A stretch of DNA of 64,000 nucleotides from Halopenitus salinus (GCF_042662125.1 NZ_JBHSXL010000009.1:702847-766846); one strand, 5' to 3'; positions 1 to 9,196 are shown, counted from the first letter of the stretch. Program-made: numbers and translations. Notes: generated from the letters alone by a model not told the origin.

Positions 1-372
1 CTGTTGGATGTGGTCCGTGATCTCCTTTGTCAGCGTCTCGATGCCGATCGCCTCGCCGTAGCGCAGCCGGTTCACCTGCGCCTGCCGGCGCGCGAAGTCG
101 ATGAGCTGTCGCGCGTCGGCGACGTGGCCGGCGGAGGCGACTCCGACGTGGTCGTCGGCCTTGTGGATCTTCTCGACGCTCGCGGGCTCCATGAGCGGCG
201 AGCGTGCGCGCTTGTCGGCGACGAGGACGACGCCGTCCTCGGCGCGGATCCCGATGCTCGCGGTGCCGCGTTTGACGGCCTCGCGCGCGTACTCCACCTG
301 ATAGAGCCGACCGTCGGGGGAGAAGATCGTGATGCCGCGGTCGTACGCCTGCTGTTGGGCTTGTCCCTGCAT
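1..372 (-). CDS. psmA: Proteasome alpha subunit (partial, 3' end off the window)
   Basis: Alpha-type subunit of the archaeal 20S proteasome; alpha rings cap the beta rings and gate substrate entry in the cytoplasm. The visible 124 residues begin MQGQAQQQAYDRG and continue with the alpha-subunit signature around residues 10-30 (YDRGITIFSPDGRLYQVEY), which includes the N-terminal gating extension and helix H0. The following GTASIGIR and KRARSPLMEP segments are also typical of archaeal alpha subunits. The reading frame is still open at position 1, so roughly half the protein is missing. It lies 6 bp downstream of the Pop5 gene in the same direction and is probably co-transcribed with the RNase P genes, a neighbourhood known from many Archaea. 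Confidence 0.95.
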   Translation of the reverse strand, partial: MQGQAQQQAYDRGITIFSPDGRLYQVEYAREAVKRGTASIGIRAEDGVVLVADKRARSPLMEPASVEKIHKADDHVGVASAGHVADARQLIDFARRQAQVNRLRYGEAIGIETLTKEITDHIQQ

Positions 373-378
373 GTAGTA

Positions 379-858
379 TCACTCGAGGTCGAGTCGCGTC
401 GCGCCGACGTGGCCGCCGTCGACCGACACGTCGACCGCGTCCTCCCGGACGACGGCCGGTCGATCGCCACCCTCGAACGCGACGTCTCTCTGTGGCGTGA
501 TTCGGCTCGCCCGACCCATATATCTTTCCTCACAGGCCCGAACCGTTCCCGAGACGCCCCGGACGTGGACGCCGACCGGATCGCCGTCGACCTCGGAGAC
601 GCAGGCGATCGCCGCCCGTGCCTCCTCGAGGTGGCCGTGTCGGACTCGAACGACCGCCTCGCCCGTGCCGTTCTCGAAGGAGAAGGACAAAACCGACAGG
701 ACCGCGTCGGCGCTTCCGGGGTCTCCGAGCAGGTTTCCGGCGGCGTACCAGAGAGCCCGCTGGAACTCCCGCCGTCGGACCGTCGCGTCCGGCCACGCCT
801 CGATGCCGACCGCGACGTATCGCCATCGCGGTCGCAGGTGTTTCGGGAGGTGTTTCAC
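379..858 (-). CDS. rnp2: RNase P protein component 2 (Pop5/Rpp14 family)
   Basis: Protein subunit of archaeal RNase P, which trims the 5' leader from pre-tRNAs; in other Archaea Pop5 pairs with Rpp30 to support the catalytic domain of the RNA. The 159-residue product starts VKHLPKHLRPRWRYVAV, the usual beginning of haloarchaeal Pop5, and contains the RNP-like fold segments (FQRALWYAAGNLLGD, then SFENGTGEAVVRVRH). I chose the GTG at 858 because homologues start at this KHLPKHLRPRWRY motif and because it overlaps the stop codon of the upstream Rpp30 gene in a GTGA arrangement, which implies translational coupling. The open frame extends further upstream but without family resemblance. Confidence 0.9.
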   Translation of the reverse strand: MKHLPKHLRPRWRYVAVGIEAWPDATVRRREFQRALWYAAGNLLGDPGSADAVLSVLSFSFENGTGEAVVRVRHGHLEEARAAIACVSEVDGDPVGVHVRGVSGTVRACEERYMGRASRITPQRDVAFEGGDRPAVVREDAVDVSVDGGHVGATRLDLE

Positions 859-1622
859 TCCGAATCGCCTCCCGCCTCTCGATCCCCATACTCCTCTCGA
901 TCGGATACCGGTCCCTCGTATCGCCCCAGCCGAACGCCCGGCTCGACGAACGCGTCCGAGAGCCGGTGGCGGTTCCGATCCGTGATCGTCTCCCACGCGT
1001 CGAGCCCCTTCCGGATCGCCTCGTGCGAGAACCCGATCGCCTCGCCGACGGCACACAGCTCGCGGGGCGCCCGGAGCTCCAGATGCGATCGCGCGTTCGC
1101 GCTGACGACGTAGGGAGAGTCGTAGTGGTCGAGGATCTCACGGAGCTTGCGCAGCCGCGAGAGCACCTTCACGCGTTTTCCGCCGCTCTCGCGGAGAACG
1201 GGGCCCAGATCGAACTCGACGTGAACGTCGTGTTCGCGTGCCGCCTTCGCGAGGACGTGGTTGAACCCGCCGCCGCGGTCGGTGGGTCGCGAGAGCACGT
1301 CGACGCGGTCCGACTCGACCGCGAACCGGTTGAGCCCGTCCGATCCGCCCCGCACGGAGAGCACGGGGAACTCCGGTCTGAAGTTGCCGACGGAGCCGCT
1401 TGCGCTCGATCGATCGTCCGACTGCACCTCGACGCCGGCCACCACGTCGATCCCGTACTCCTCGCGGAGCGCCTCGAGGTCGCTCGAGACGTTCGATCCC
1501 GGATCGCTCGTCGCCGCCCGCGTGCGAACGACGATCCCGTCGTATCCCATACGCGCCGCCGTTTCGGCGAACCGGGCGACGGTCGAGTCGCCGTCGGGAT
1601 ACGCGTGGACCGCCTCGTACAT
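855..1622 (-). CDS. rnp3: RNase P protein component 3 (Rpp30 family)
   Basis: Protein subunit of RNase P with a TIM-barrel (PHP-like) fold that partners Pop5. The 255-residue product begins MYEAVHAYPDGDSTVARF and shows Rpp30-type segments such as YDGIVVRTR, DVVAGVEVQ, the NHVLAKAAREHDVHVEFDLGP block and SNARSHLELRAPREL near residues 185-200. Length matches the archaeal family. Its stop codon overlaps the GTG of the Pop5 gene, so the two subunits are probably made in balanced amounts. An 88-bp gap separates it from folCP upstream, in the same orientation. Confidence 0.92.
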   Translation of the reverse strand: MYEAVHAYPDGDSTVARFAETAARMGYDGIVVRTRAATSDPGSNVSSDLEALREEYGIDVVAGVEVQSDDRSSASGSVGNFRPEFPVLSVRGGSDGLNRFAVESDRVDVLSRPTDRGGGFNHVLAKAAREHDVHVEFDLGPVLRESGGKRVKVLSRLRKLREILDHYDSPYVVSANARSHLELRAPRELCAVGEAIGFSHEAIRKGLDAWETITDRNRHRLSDAFVEPGVRLGRYEGPVSDREEYGDREAGGDSE

Positions 1623-1710
1623 GCCCGCGGATTCGCCGGCGGGGGATTTGGGGGTTGCGCTTGTCGCCGCGTCGGAGGCGATGGATGGATAGATCGTTCC
1701 CGGAGAGGCC

Positions 1711-4323
1711 TCACCCCTCGAGTTCGTCCGGATCGCGTGCGGCCTCGACGACGTCGACCGCGGCGCGGTTCTCGGCCACGTCGTGGACGCGCACGACGTC
1801 GGCGCCGCGTTCGACCGCGACCGCCGTCCCGGCGACGGTCGCGTGTTCGCGATCGTCGGGTTCGTAGCCGGCCGCGCCGTACATCGACTTGTGGGAGTGG
1901 CCGACCAGGATCGGACAGCCGAGCGCCGCGAACTCGTCCGTCCGTCCGAGCAGCTCGAAGTTCTCCGCCGCGGACTTGCCGAACCCGAGGCCCGGATCGA
2001 CGATGACGTCCTCGCGGTCGATCCCCGCGGCCTGCGCGCGCAGGATTCGTTCCCCGAGGTCGTCTATCACGTCCTCGACGACGTCGTCGTACTCGACGTC
2101 GGTCCCCGGATCGACCGGCGTCTCCACGCTGTGCATGATCACGACCGGACAGCCGGCCGCCGCGACCACCTCCCGCATCTCCGGGTCCTCGAGGCCGGTC
2201 ACGTCGTTTATCAGGTCCGCTCCCGCCTCCAGGGCCGCCGCCGCGACGTCGGGTTTTCGCGTGTCGACGGAGAGTGCCACCTCCCCCGCCGCGACCGACG
2301 GAAGCGACTGCAGCGCCTCGACGACCGGGACGACGCGGTCGACCTCCACCTCGACCGAAACCGGATCCGCGCCCGGCCGCGTCGATTCGCCGCCGATGTC
2401 GATGACGCTCGCGCCGTCCTCGATCATCCGGCGGGCGGCCTCGACGGCCGCCTCCGGCGAGTCGTGCTCGCCCCCGTCGTGAAACGAGTCGGGCGTGACG
2501 TTGAGGATGCCCATCACGACCGGCCCCTCCTCCCAGGGACGGTCGCGGCCGTCCCCCCCGGCTTTCGAATCGGTCTCCGGTTCGATCCGGGCGCGGATCG
2601 AGTTCGCGATCCCCGAGAACTCCGGTCCGGTGGCCGCGAGCGACTCGATCGTCTCCCGAAGCTGCGCGAGGGTGCCCGAGAGGACCACGTCGATGAGCTC
2701 GCCGTCCGCGCCGCCGGAGACCGCACACGACCCGCCGGCGGCGATCACCTCACGACGAACGGTCTCCACGCGGGAGCTGGCGAGCCGAAGCGTCACGACG
2801 CGGTGTGGAATCTCGCCGCGGCGTCGGTCCCGTTCCGTCGTCGGCACGTTCGCGTCCTCGAGGACCGCCTCGGCGTCCGAAAGGGACGCGACGCGTTTGG
2901 GTACGGCGTGTCCGGTGTAGCCGGATCTGGCCTCCGCCACGGCGAAAAGCGATCCGGTGAGGAGCACGCAGTCGTCAGTATCGGCGCGGTGCCGTGCGGC
3001 CGCGAGCGCGGCCTCGACCGACTCGACGGCCTCGACCGACCCCGCACCGACGTCCGAGAACGCCGCTGCGAGCACCTCCGGGTCCTCCGCCCGCGGCACG
3101 TCCGGCGCGCAGGTGTGAACCGAGGTCGCCTCCGGCAACGCGTTCGCGATCCCCCGGTGGTCCTTCTCGTGCATCGCCGCGAGAACGATGTGGAGGTCCT
3201 CGTAGTCGTACTCCGCGAGCGTCCCGGCCAGTCGCCCACATGCGTCCGGGTTGTGCGCCCCGTCGAGGACGACCAGGGGGTCCGTCCCCACGACCTCGAA
3301 CCGACCGGGCCAGTCGGCGCGCGCGAGCCCCTCCAGAACGTGCTCGTCGGTGAGTGTGACTTCGTGATCGCCCGATTGCTCCGCATCGAGTGCCTCCCCA
3401 TGTCCCGGTTCGATCCGATCGACCGTCTCGTGGGCGAGCGCGGCGGCGATAGCCGCGTTCGTCGCCTGCGCCCTCCCGACGAGCGGGATTCGGGCGTCGT
3501 AGTCCCACTCGTCGCAGCGGATCTCGATCCGGGCGTCCGTCGGGCTTTTCGCTCCCGTACGGGTTTCGAACCTGCCGTGGTAGACGGCCGTAACGTCGGC
3601 ACGTTCGTCGGGGATCGAGCCGTCGCTCACCGACTCACCCGCCGTCGAGTTGCGTCCCGCATCGGCCACGGTCGTCACCGTTCCGCCGGCGTCGGCGACC
3701 ACCTCCCGGACGACGGCGAGCGCCTCGCCGTCGCAGGCGGTGACGAGCGGAACCCCCTCGGCGGCGATCCGCGCCTTCGTGCGGGCGATCTCCTCGATCG
3801 TGTCGCCGAGGACGTCGGTGTGTTCGAGCGAGACGTTCGTCACCGCCGTCGTTATCGGGTCGACCGCGCTCGTCGCGTCGTGTTCGCCGCCGAGGCCGAC
3901 CTCGAGGACGGCGACGTCGACGTCCCGGCGTGCGAAGTCCCAGATCGCCATCGCCGTGACCACCTCGAAGAAGGTGAGCGGGTCGCCGTCGGCGGCACGA
4001 TCGACGAGCCACTCGCGCGTCTCGGAGATGAACGCGGCGACGGCCGCCTCGCTCATCGTGCGGCCGTCGACGCGCACGCGCTCCGTGAGGTCCTCGAGGT
4101 GCGGCGAGGTGTACAGCCCCACGGAGAGGCCGCTTCGTCGGAGGATCGACTCCGCGATCCGCGCCGTGCTTCCCTTCCCGTTCGACCCGGCTATCTGGAC
4201 GAACGCCAGGTCGTCCTCGGGGTTCCCGAGGTGATCCAGGAGCGCTCGAACCGACGCCGTCCCGGGATCGACGGAGAAACGGCGGAGGCCGAACAGGAAG
4301 TTCGATGCCTCGTGGTAGTCCAT
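1711..4323 (-). CDS. folCP: Bifunctional folylpolyglutamate/dihydrofolate synthase - dihydropteroate synthase (FolC-FolP fusion)
   Basis: Fusion of two folate-pathway enzymes in 870 residues. The N-terminal half is a Mur-ligase-like FolC/dihydrofolate synthase: ATP-binding GSNGKGST at residues 46-53, the YTSPHL motif near 75, and VLDGAHNPDACGRL near 345. The C-terminal domain from about residue 602 is dihydropteroate synthase: VVMGILNVTPDSF, IDIGGESTRPGA near 636, and GHSHKSMYG near 806. Such a fusion has been characterised in Haloferax volcanii (established knowledge). About 110 residues between the halves (roughly 485-595) match neither catalytic core and may be a separate linker domain. 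No frameshift is seen. It lies 48 bp downstream of trkH and upstream of the RNase P genes. Confidence 0.93.
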   Translation of the reverse strand: MDYHEASNFLFGLRRFSVDPGTASVRALLDHLGNPEDDLAFVQIAGSNGKGSTARIAESILRRSGLSVGLYTSPHLEDLTERVRVDGRTMSEAAVAAFISETREWLVDRAADGDPLTFFEVVTAMAIWDFARRDVDVAVLEVGLGGEHDATSAVDPITTAVTNVSLEHTDVLGDTIEEIARTKARIAAEGVPLVTACDGEALAVVREVVADAGGTVTTVADAGRNSTAGESVSDGSIPDERADVTAVYHGRFETRTGAKSPTDARIEIRCDEWDYDARIPLVGRAQATNAAIAAALAHETVDRIEPGHGEALDAEQSGDHEVTLTDEHVLEGLARADWPGRFEVVGTDPLVVLDGAHNPDACGRLAGTLAEYDYEDLHIVLAAMHEKDHRGIANALPEATSVHTCAPDVPRAEDPEVLAAAFSDVGAGSVEAVESVEAALAAARHRADTDDCVLLTGSLFAVAEARSGYTGHAVPKRVASLSDAEAVLEDANVPTTERDRRRGEIPHRVVTLRLASSRVETVRREVIAAGGSCAVSGGADGELIDVVLSGTLAQLRETIESLAATGPEFSGIANSIRARIEPETDSKAGGDGRDRPWEEGPVVMGILNVTPDSFHDGGEHDSPEAAVEAARRMIEDGASVIDIGGESTRPGADPVSVEVEVDRVVPVVEALQSLPSVAAGEVALSVDTRKPDVAAAALEAGADLINDVTGLEDPEMREVVAAAGCPVVIMHSVETPVDPGTDVEYDDVVEDVIDDLGERILRAQAAGIDREDVIVDPGLGFGKSAAENFELLGRTDEFAALGCPILVGHSHKSMYGAAGYEPDDREHATVAGTAVAVERGADVVRVHDVAENRAAVDVVEAARDPDELEG

Positions 4324-4371
4324 ACGTCCGGGGTGGCCCGGGGTTCGCTTGAGGGTGACGGTGTGGGATCG

Positions 4372-5913
4372 TCACCGTCGCCAGAACCCGCCGGTGAAGA
4401 CGACGAGGGCGGGCAGGATCTCCAGGCGGCCCACCCACATCAAAAAGACCATCCACAGCTTGGTCGTCGCCGGGAGCGCCAGATAGGACCCGAACGGACC
4501 GAGCCGGCCGAACGCCGGACCGATGTTCCCGATGGCGGCGAGGCTCGCGCCGATCGCCTCGAGGGCGGTCAACTCGAGCCCCACGCGGGCGGCGTCCAGC
4601 GCGATCACGAGGACGCCGAGCGCGAACAGGACGATATAAAGCAGGGTGAAGCCGATCACGCCGCGGATCGCGTCCTCGTCGACGACGTGGCCGCCGAGGC
4701 GGATCGGCTGGACGACGTCCGGGTGCGCGGTCTCCAAGAGCTCGCGGCGAAGCACCTTGAAGACGATGAGCCATCGGACGATCTTGATCCCGCCGCCCGT
4801 CGACCCGGCGGACCCGCCGACGAACATGGCGAAAAGCAACGTCAGCTGTCCGTAGGTACCCCACTGGGCGAAGTCGCTCGTCGCGAACCCGGTGGAGTTC
4901 AAAAGCGAGCCGATCTGGAAGGCGGCGTGTCGAAGTGCGGGCTCCGCCGTCCCCTCGGTGGTGCCGCCGATCTCGAGCGGCGGCGCGACGCCCGCGTACA
5001 GCAGGCCGAAGACGACCGCGACGAACGTCGCGACCGCGCCGGCGTAGGTCCGAAGCTCCGTGTCGCGCATCAGATCGCGCGTGTCGCCCGCGAGCACGTG
5101 CCAGAACAGCGCGAAGTTGACCCCCGCGACGACCATGAACGGGATGATCGCCCACTGGACCGCGGCCGAGAAGGCCGCGATGCTCTCGGACTGCGGGGAG
5201 AACCCGCCGGTCGGCATCGTCGAGAAGGCGTGGGCGACGGCGTTGAAGAGGTCCATCTCCGGCGCGAACCCGAGGAGGTGGAGCCCGTACAACACGACCG
5301 CGAGCCCGACGGTGAACGCGAAGTAGACCTTCCAGAGGACCCGCGCCGTCTCCTGGATGTGCGGGGTGAGCTTCTGGAGCTGCGGTCCCGGCGCCTCGGC
5401 CTGGATCAGGTCGGCCCCGTTGACCGCGAGCTCCGGAAGGATCGCGACCATGAGGACGATGATCCCCATGCCGCCGAGCCACTGGGTGAGCTGGCGCCAC
5501 ATCAACAGCGCGTGCGAGTGGCGGTCGGTCGAGATCTCGCCCATCACCGTCGCGCCCGTCGTCGTGAACCCGGAGGTCGACTCGAAGAGCGCGTTGACGG
5601 GATGTGCGAGCGTCGATTCCGTTCCGTAGCCGGCGAGCAGGTAGGGGATCGTGCCGACGACCGCGACCGCGAGCCACGCGAGCGCGACGAGCAACAGCGC
5701 CTCCCTCGGGCCCAGATCCGGGTCCGGATCGAGCCGTTCGAGCAGGGCGCCGGCGGCGAGGGTACAGAAGATCGACGCGCCGAAGACGAGGAGGTCCTCG
5801 CCGTAGACGAGCGCGACGACGAGCGGGATCGCCATCGCCACCGCCGTGTACTTGACGACGGTCCCCGTGACCGCCACGCTCGTCCGCCACTCGACCTTCA
5901 GCGACGCGGACAT
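4372..5913 (-). CDS. trkH: Trk potassium uptake system, TrkH family membrane subunit (copy 1)
   Basis: Membrane subunit of a Trk-type potassium channel/transporter working with cytoplasmic TrkA. The 513-residue product is very hydrophobic with repeated M1-P-M2 units. Pore segments are visible: STSGFTTTGATV, STMPTGGFSPQS, NSTGFATSDFAQW and NIGPAFGRLGPFGS, plus the conserved GSAGSTGGGIKIVR loop. I chose the ATG at 5913 (MSASLKVEW) because a GGAGG ribosome-binding sequence sits just upstream; the open frame continues 23 codons further without support. It is the second TrkH in the block, 145 bp downstream of the other copy. Extreme halophiles keep molar potassium inside, so duplicated uptake channels are plausible. 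Confidence 0.92.
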   Translation of the reverse strand: MSASLKVEWRTSVAVTGTVVKYTAVAMAIPLVVALVYGEDLLVFGASIFCTLAAGALLERLDPDPDLGPREALLLVALAWLAVAVVGTIPYLLAGYGTESTLAHPVNALFESTSGFTTTGATVMGEISTDRHSHALLMWRQLTQWLGGMGIIVLMVAILPELAVNGADLIQAEAPGPQLQKLTPHIQETARVLWKVYFAFTVGLAVVLYGLHLLGFAPEMDLFNAVAHAFSTMPTGGFSPQSESIAAFSAAVQWAIIPFMVVAGVNFALFWHVLAGDTRDLMRDTELRTYAGAVATFVAVVFGLLYAGVAPPLEIGGTTEGTAEPALRHAAFQIGSLLNSTGFATSDFAQWGTYGQLTLLFAMFVGGSAGSTGGGIKIVRWLIVFKVLRRELLETAHPDVVQPIRLGGHVVDEDAIRGVIGFTLLYIVLFALGVLVIALDAARVGLELTALEAIGASLAAIGNIGPAFGRLGPFGSYLALPATTKLWMVFLMWVGRLEILPALVVFTGGFWRR

Positions 5914-6058
5914 ACGTCCCTCCGCCAACGATGGTCGTTCCGGCGACCGCGATCGGCGTTCGACTCCCCGCTCATACCCCATCCGACCGAAGGAACGGGC
6001 AAGAATCCATCGGGTCGCGATCGACGCCGTCTAGCCGGGAGCGGCTGGCGACGGCGTC

Positions 6059-7594
6059 TCAAGAGCGCCAGTAGCCGGGGGTCAACAGCACGAAGACGGG
6101 AATGATCTCGATCCGACCGACCCACATCAACGCGATCATCGCGAGCTTCGTGAGGTCCGAGAAGGGGTGATAGCTGCCGAACGGTCCGGCGATCCCGAAC
6201 GCCGGACCGATGTTGAAGAAGGTCGCGGCGGCCGCGCTCATCGCCTCGAACTCCGTCAACTCGAGTCCCGTTCTGGCGCCATCCACGGCGATGAACGCCG
6301 TGAGCCCGAAGAAGATCACGATCGACACGAGCGTGTAGGCGTAGACGTCCCGGACGGTCTCCTCCTCGACGACCCGGTCGCCGAGTCGGATCGGACGGAT
6401 GGCCGAGGGGTGGGCGGCCGTAAAGAGGTCCCGGCGAAACCCCTTGAGGACGATGATCCATCGCAGGAGCTTGATCGAACAGGTCGTCGATCCGGCCATC
6501 CCGCCGAGGAACATCAACAGGAACAGGACGTGTTTGGAGGCCGCCGACCAGCCGTTGAAATCGATCGTCGCGAACCCCGTGGTGGTGAGGATGGAGACGA
6601 CCTGGAAGCTCGCGTGGCGGATCTTCGCCTCGATCGGCAGCGACGTCTCGGGATCGACGAGCAGGAGCAGCGCCAAAAGGACCGTCGTCCCGATCACGAC
6701 GCCGACGTAATAGCGGAACTCCTCGTTTCGAACCGGACGCAGCCAGTCGCCGCGAACGAAGTGGTAGATGAGGATGAAGTTCGTCGCCCCGATGAACATG
6801 AACGGAATGATCGTCCACTGGGCGGCCCGCGAGAACGCTCCGACGCTTCCGGGGTCCGGCGAGAACCCCGCGGTCGCCACGGCGGTGAGCGCGTGGGCGA
6901 GCGCGTTGTACGGCGTCATGTTCGGCGCGACGCCGAGGTGGGAAAGCGCGTAGAGCGTGCCCGCACACGCGAGGGTGATCCCGGCGTAAAGCGACCACAA
7001 CATTCGCGCCGTCTCCTCGATGTGCGGGGAGAGCTTCTGGACGTCCTGGGTCTGCGTCTCCGTCTCCATCAGCTGGGTGCCACCGATGGAGAGCTGGGAG
7101 AGCACGGAGATGGCGAGCACGAGGATCCCCAGCCCGCCGAGCCACTGGATGAGTTGCCGCCACATCAGGATCGATCGGTCGTGGACCGAGAAGTCGACGA
7201 GCACCGTCGCGCCGGTGGTCGTGATGCCCGACATCGACTCGAAGAGCGCGTCGATCGGGTGGGCGATGACGCCGTTCCCGGCGACGAGAAAGGGGATCGC
7301 ACCGATCAGCCCGACCGCGAGCCACGCGAGCGCGACCATGAGGAACGCCTCCCGGCCGCCGATGTCCGCGTCCCCGGAGAGTCCCTGGAGGCCCCGTCCG
7401 ACGACGAGGGTGACGGCGATCGCCGCGAGAAACGGACGCAGCGGCTCGCCGTAATACGCCGCGAGCAAAAGCGGGAACGCGAGGGGCGCCGCGAGCCACA
7501 GGAGGATGCTCCCGACCACGCCGAGGCTGGCGCGCCAGTTGACCCTGACCGGGCGGCGTCGAAAGCGGGCGATCCGGCCGAGAGGGTCGGGCAT
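6059..7594 (-). CDS. trkH: Trk potassium uptake system, TrkH family membrane subunit (copy 2)
   Basis: Second TrkH-type potassium-translocating subunit, 511 residues and strongly hydrophobic. Pore motifs are MSGITTTGATVL, TAVATAGFSPDPG, LTTTGFATIDFNGW and NIGPAFGIAGPFGS. It differs from copy 1 in the loop after the third pore segment: GSTTCSIKLLR here versus GSTGGGIKIVR there, and in the second filter (ATAGFS versus PTGGFS). It starts immediately after the trkA stop codon with no gap, so it is almost certainly co-transcribed with trkA and is the likelier direct partner of TrkA. The divergence between copies suggests paralogues with different affinity or ion preference; that is inference. Confidence 0.92.
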   Translation of the reverse strand: MPDPLGRIARFRRRPVRVNWRASLGVVGSILLWLAAPLAFPLLLAAYYGEPLRPFLAAIAVTLVVGRGLQGLSGDADIGGREAFLMVALAWLAVGLIGAIPFLVAGNGVIAHPIDALFESMSGITTTGATVLVDFSVHDRSILMWRQLIQWLGGLGILVLAISVLSQLSIGGTQLMETETQTQDVQKLSPHIEETARMLWSLYAGITLACAGTLYALSHLGVAPNMTPYNALAHALTAVATAGFSPDPGSVGAFSRAAQWTIIPFMFIGATNFILIYHFVRGDWLRPVRNEEFRYYVGVVIGTTVLLALLLLVDPETSLPIEAKIRHASFQVVSILTTTGFATIDFNGWSAASKHVLFLLMFLGGMAGSTTCSIKLLRWIIVLKGFRRDLFTAAHPSAIRPIRLGDRVVEEETVRDVYAYTLVSIVIFFGLTAFIAVDGARTGLELTEFEAMSAAAATFFNIGPAFGIAGPFGSYHPFSDLTKLAMIALMWVGRIEIIPVFVLLTPGYWRS

Positions 7595-8935
7595 CTACAG
7601 CTTCTCCGTCGCCTCCTCGAGCACCGACGTCTCGATGAACGCGACGACGTGGTCGCCGGGGTGGATCTCGGTGTCGCCCCGGGGAACGACGAACTCGCGA
7701 TCCCGTGTGATGGCGCCGATGACGACGCCATCGGGGAGGTCCGCGACCGCGTCGCGGATCGCCTTGCCGGCGAGCGCGCTCGAGTCGTCGATCTCCACCT
7801 CGATCACCTCGGCCTTGTCCGACTCGATGAACGCGATGTTCTCGGCGGATCCCGACTGGGTGAACCGGGTGATCTCCTCCGCGACGACCTCCCGCGGGGA
7901 GATGCCGACGTCGACCCCGACGGTCTCGAAGAGGTCGACGTAGGAGCCCCGATCGACGACGGCGACGGTTCGTTCGACGCCGAGGCGACTCGCGAGCAGA
8001 CACTCGAGGAGGTTCTTCTCGTCGGAGTCGAGCGTGGAGACGAGGATGTCGGCGTCGCCGACGTGCTCGCGCTCGAGAAAGCCCATGTCGGTCGCGTCGG
8101 ACTCCATCACCACGGTCCCCGGCAGCTCCTCGGCGAGCGTCCGCGCGCGGTCGTGATCCTGCTCGACCAGCCTGGGGGACAGCCCGCGCTCCTCCAGGAG
8201 CCGACAGACGTGATAGCCGATCTCCGATCCGCCGATGACGACCACCTCCGCCGACTTCTCTGGCGATTCCTTCGGGGCGATCTCACGCGCGAACGTCTGG
8301 ACGCTGCGCGGCGAGCCGATGACGACGACCCGGTCGCCCGCGAGGATGCACGCGTCGCCGCGCGGCACCTCCACGTCGCCGTTCCGAAGGATGGCGGCGA
8401 AGGTGAGCGAGTCGAACCGGTCGGCCTCCTCGACGGTCTGGTCGACGATCGGCGACTCCTCGTCGATCTGGAACTCCGCCATCTGGACGCGCCCGCCGGC
8501 GAAGACGTCGGCGTCCCGCGCCGCCGGCAGGCCGACCACGCGGACGATCGACTCGGCGGTGAGGAGGTTCGTACACACCATGAGGTCGATGCCGAACGCC
8601 CCCTCGTCGTGCTTCCAGGTGCGGAGGTACTTCGTGTGTTTGATACGCGCGATCGTGAACGCCTTCTCACAGAGCGCCTTCGCCGTCGAGCAGGCGACGA
8701 TGTTCGTCTCGTCGTCGTCCGTGGTCGCAAGAACCATGTCGGCCTCCCCGACGTCCGCCTCCTCCAGCGTCTCCACCTCAGTCCCGTCGCCGGTGATCGT
8801 CAACACGTCGAGCGAGTAGGTCAACTCGTCGGCACGCTCGTCGCGGCTCTCGACGACGACGACGTCGTGGTCGTGTTGCAGATCGGCCGCGATGCTCTCG
8901 CCGACCTGGCCCGCGCCGATGATGACTACGTGCAC
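7595..8935 (-). CDS. trkA: Trk potassium uptake system regulatory protein TrkA
   Basis: Cytoplasmic NAD(H)/nucleotide-binding gate of Trk channels. The 446-residue product has two tandem RCK units. The first Rossmann motif is GAGQVGESIAADL near residues 7-19, followed by a TrkA-C domain; the second is IGGSEIGYHVCRLL near residue 230, followed by a second TrkA-C domain with SALAGKAIRD and HPGDHVVAFI near the end. I chose the GTG at 8935 (VHVVIIGAGQVG) because the Rossmann fold begins there and a GAGGGG sequence lies about 10 bp upstream; the 24 upstream in-frame codons do not resemble TrkA. It is directly followed by trkH copy 2. Confidence 0.93.
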   Translation of the reverse strand: MHVVIIGAGQVGESIAADLQHDHDVVVVESRDERADELTYSLDVLTITGDGTEVETLEEADVGEADMVLATTDDDETNIVACSTAKALCEKAFTIARIKHTKYLRTWKHDEGAFGIDLMVCTNLLTAESIVRVVGLPAARDADVFAGGRVQMAEFQIDEESPIVDQTVEEADRFDSLTFAAILRNGDVEVPRGDACILAGDRVVVIGSPRSVQTFAREIAPKESPEKSAEVVVIGGSEIGYHVCRLLEERGLSPRLVEQDHDRARTLAEELPGTVVMESDATDMGFLEREHVGDADILVSTLDSDEKNLLECLLASRLGVERTVAVVDRGSYVDLFETVGVDVGISPREVVAEEITRFTQSGSAENIAFIESDKAEVIEVEIDDSSALAGKAIRDAVADLPDGVVIGAITRDREFVVPRGDTEIHPGDHVVAFIETSVLEEATEKL

Positions 8936-9043
8936 GGACCGGTCCCCTCGGGTCTCATGCGCCGGCGTTCTCGCGGAGGGGGTAAATGGGTTACCTTCGC
9001 GAATCACGCCGTCGCGGCGCTCCTCGTCTTCGATCCCCCCCGA

Positions 9044-9196
9044 TCACTCGCAGTTCGGACACTCGAGATGCTGGACGCCGTCGACGTCGAGCGTCCACTC
9101 CAGGGTCGCACCACACTCCGAACACGTCTTCGAGTCGTCCCGATTCGCCTCGGCGGCCTCGGACCGCTCGTCGTCCGCTCCGGGTGCGGGTTGCAT
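9044..9196 (-). CDS. Small CxxC zinc-finger protein, uncharacterised
   Basis: A 50-residue acidic protein too short for most gene finders. It begins MQPAPGADDERSEA and its second half carries two cysteine knuckles, CSECG near residue 25 and CPNC near residue 46, about 20 residues apart, which would bind one zinc ion. Haloarchaea encode many such single-zinc-ribbon micro-proteins, some implicated in stress or biofilm regulation, but I cannot assign this one a role. A CCTTTTCC TATA-like box lies about 25 bp upstream of the ATG on the minus strand, consistent with a leaderless transcript. It lies 108 bp upstream of trkA in the same direction. Confidence 0.75.
   Translation of the reverse strand: MQPAPGADDERSEAAEANRDDSKTCSECGATLEWTLDVDGVQHLECPNCE

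Noticed and set aside
1783..6105. 1440-codon open frame on the plus strand
   Set aside because: It is antisense to folCP and trkH copy 1, has Arg/Asp/Val-heavy low-quality sequence and no domain; typical of GC-rich DNA.
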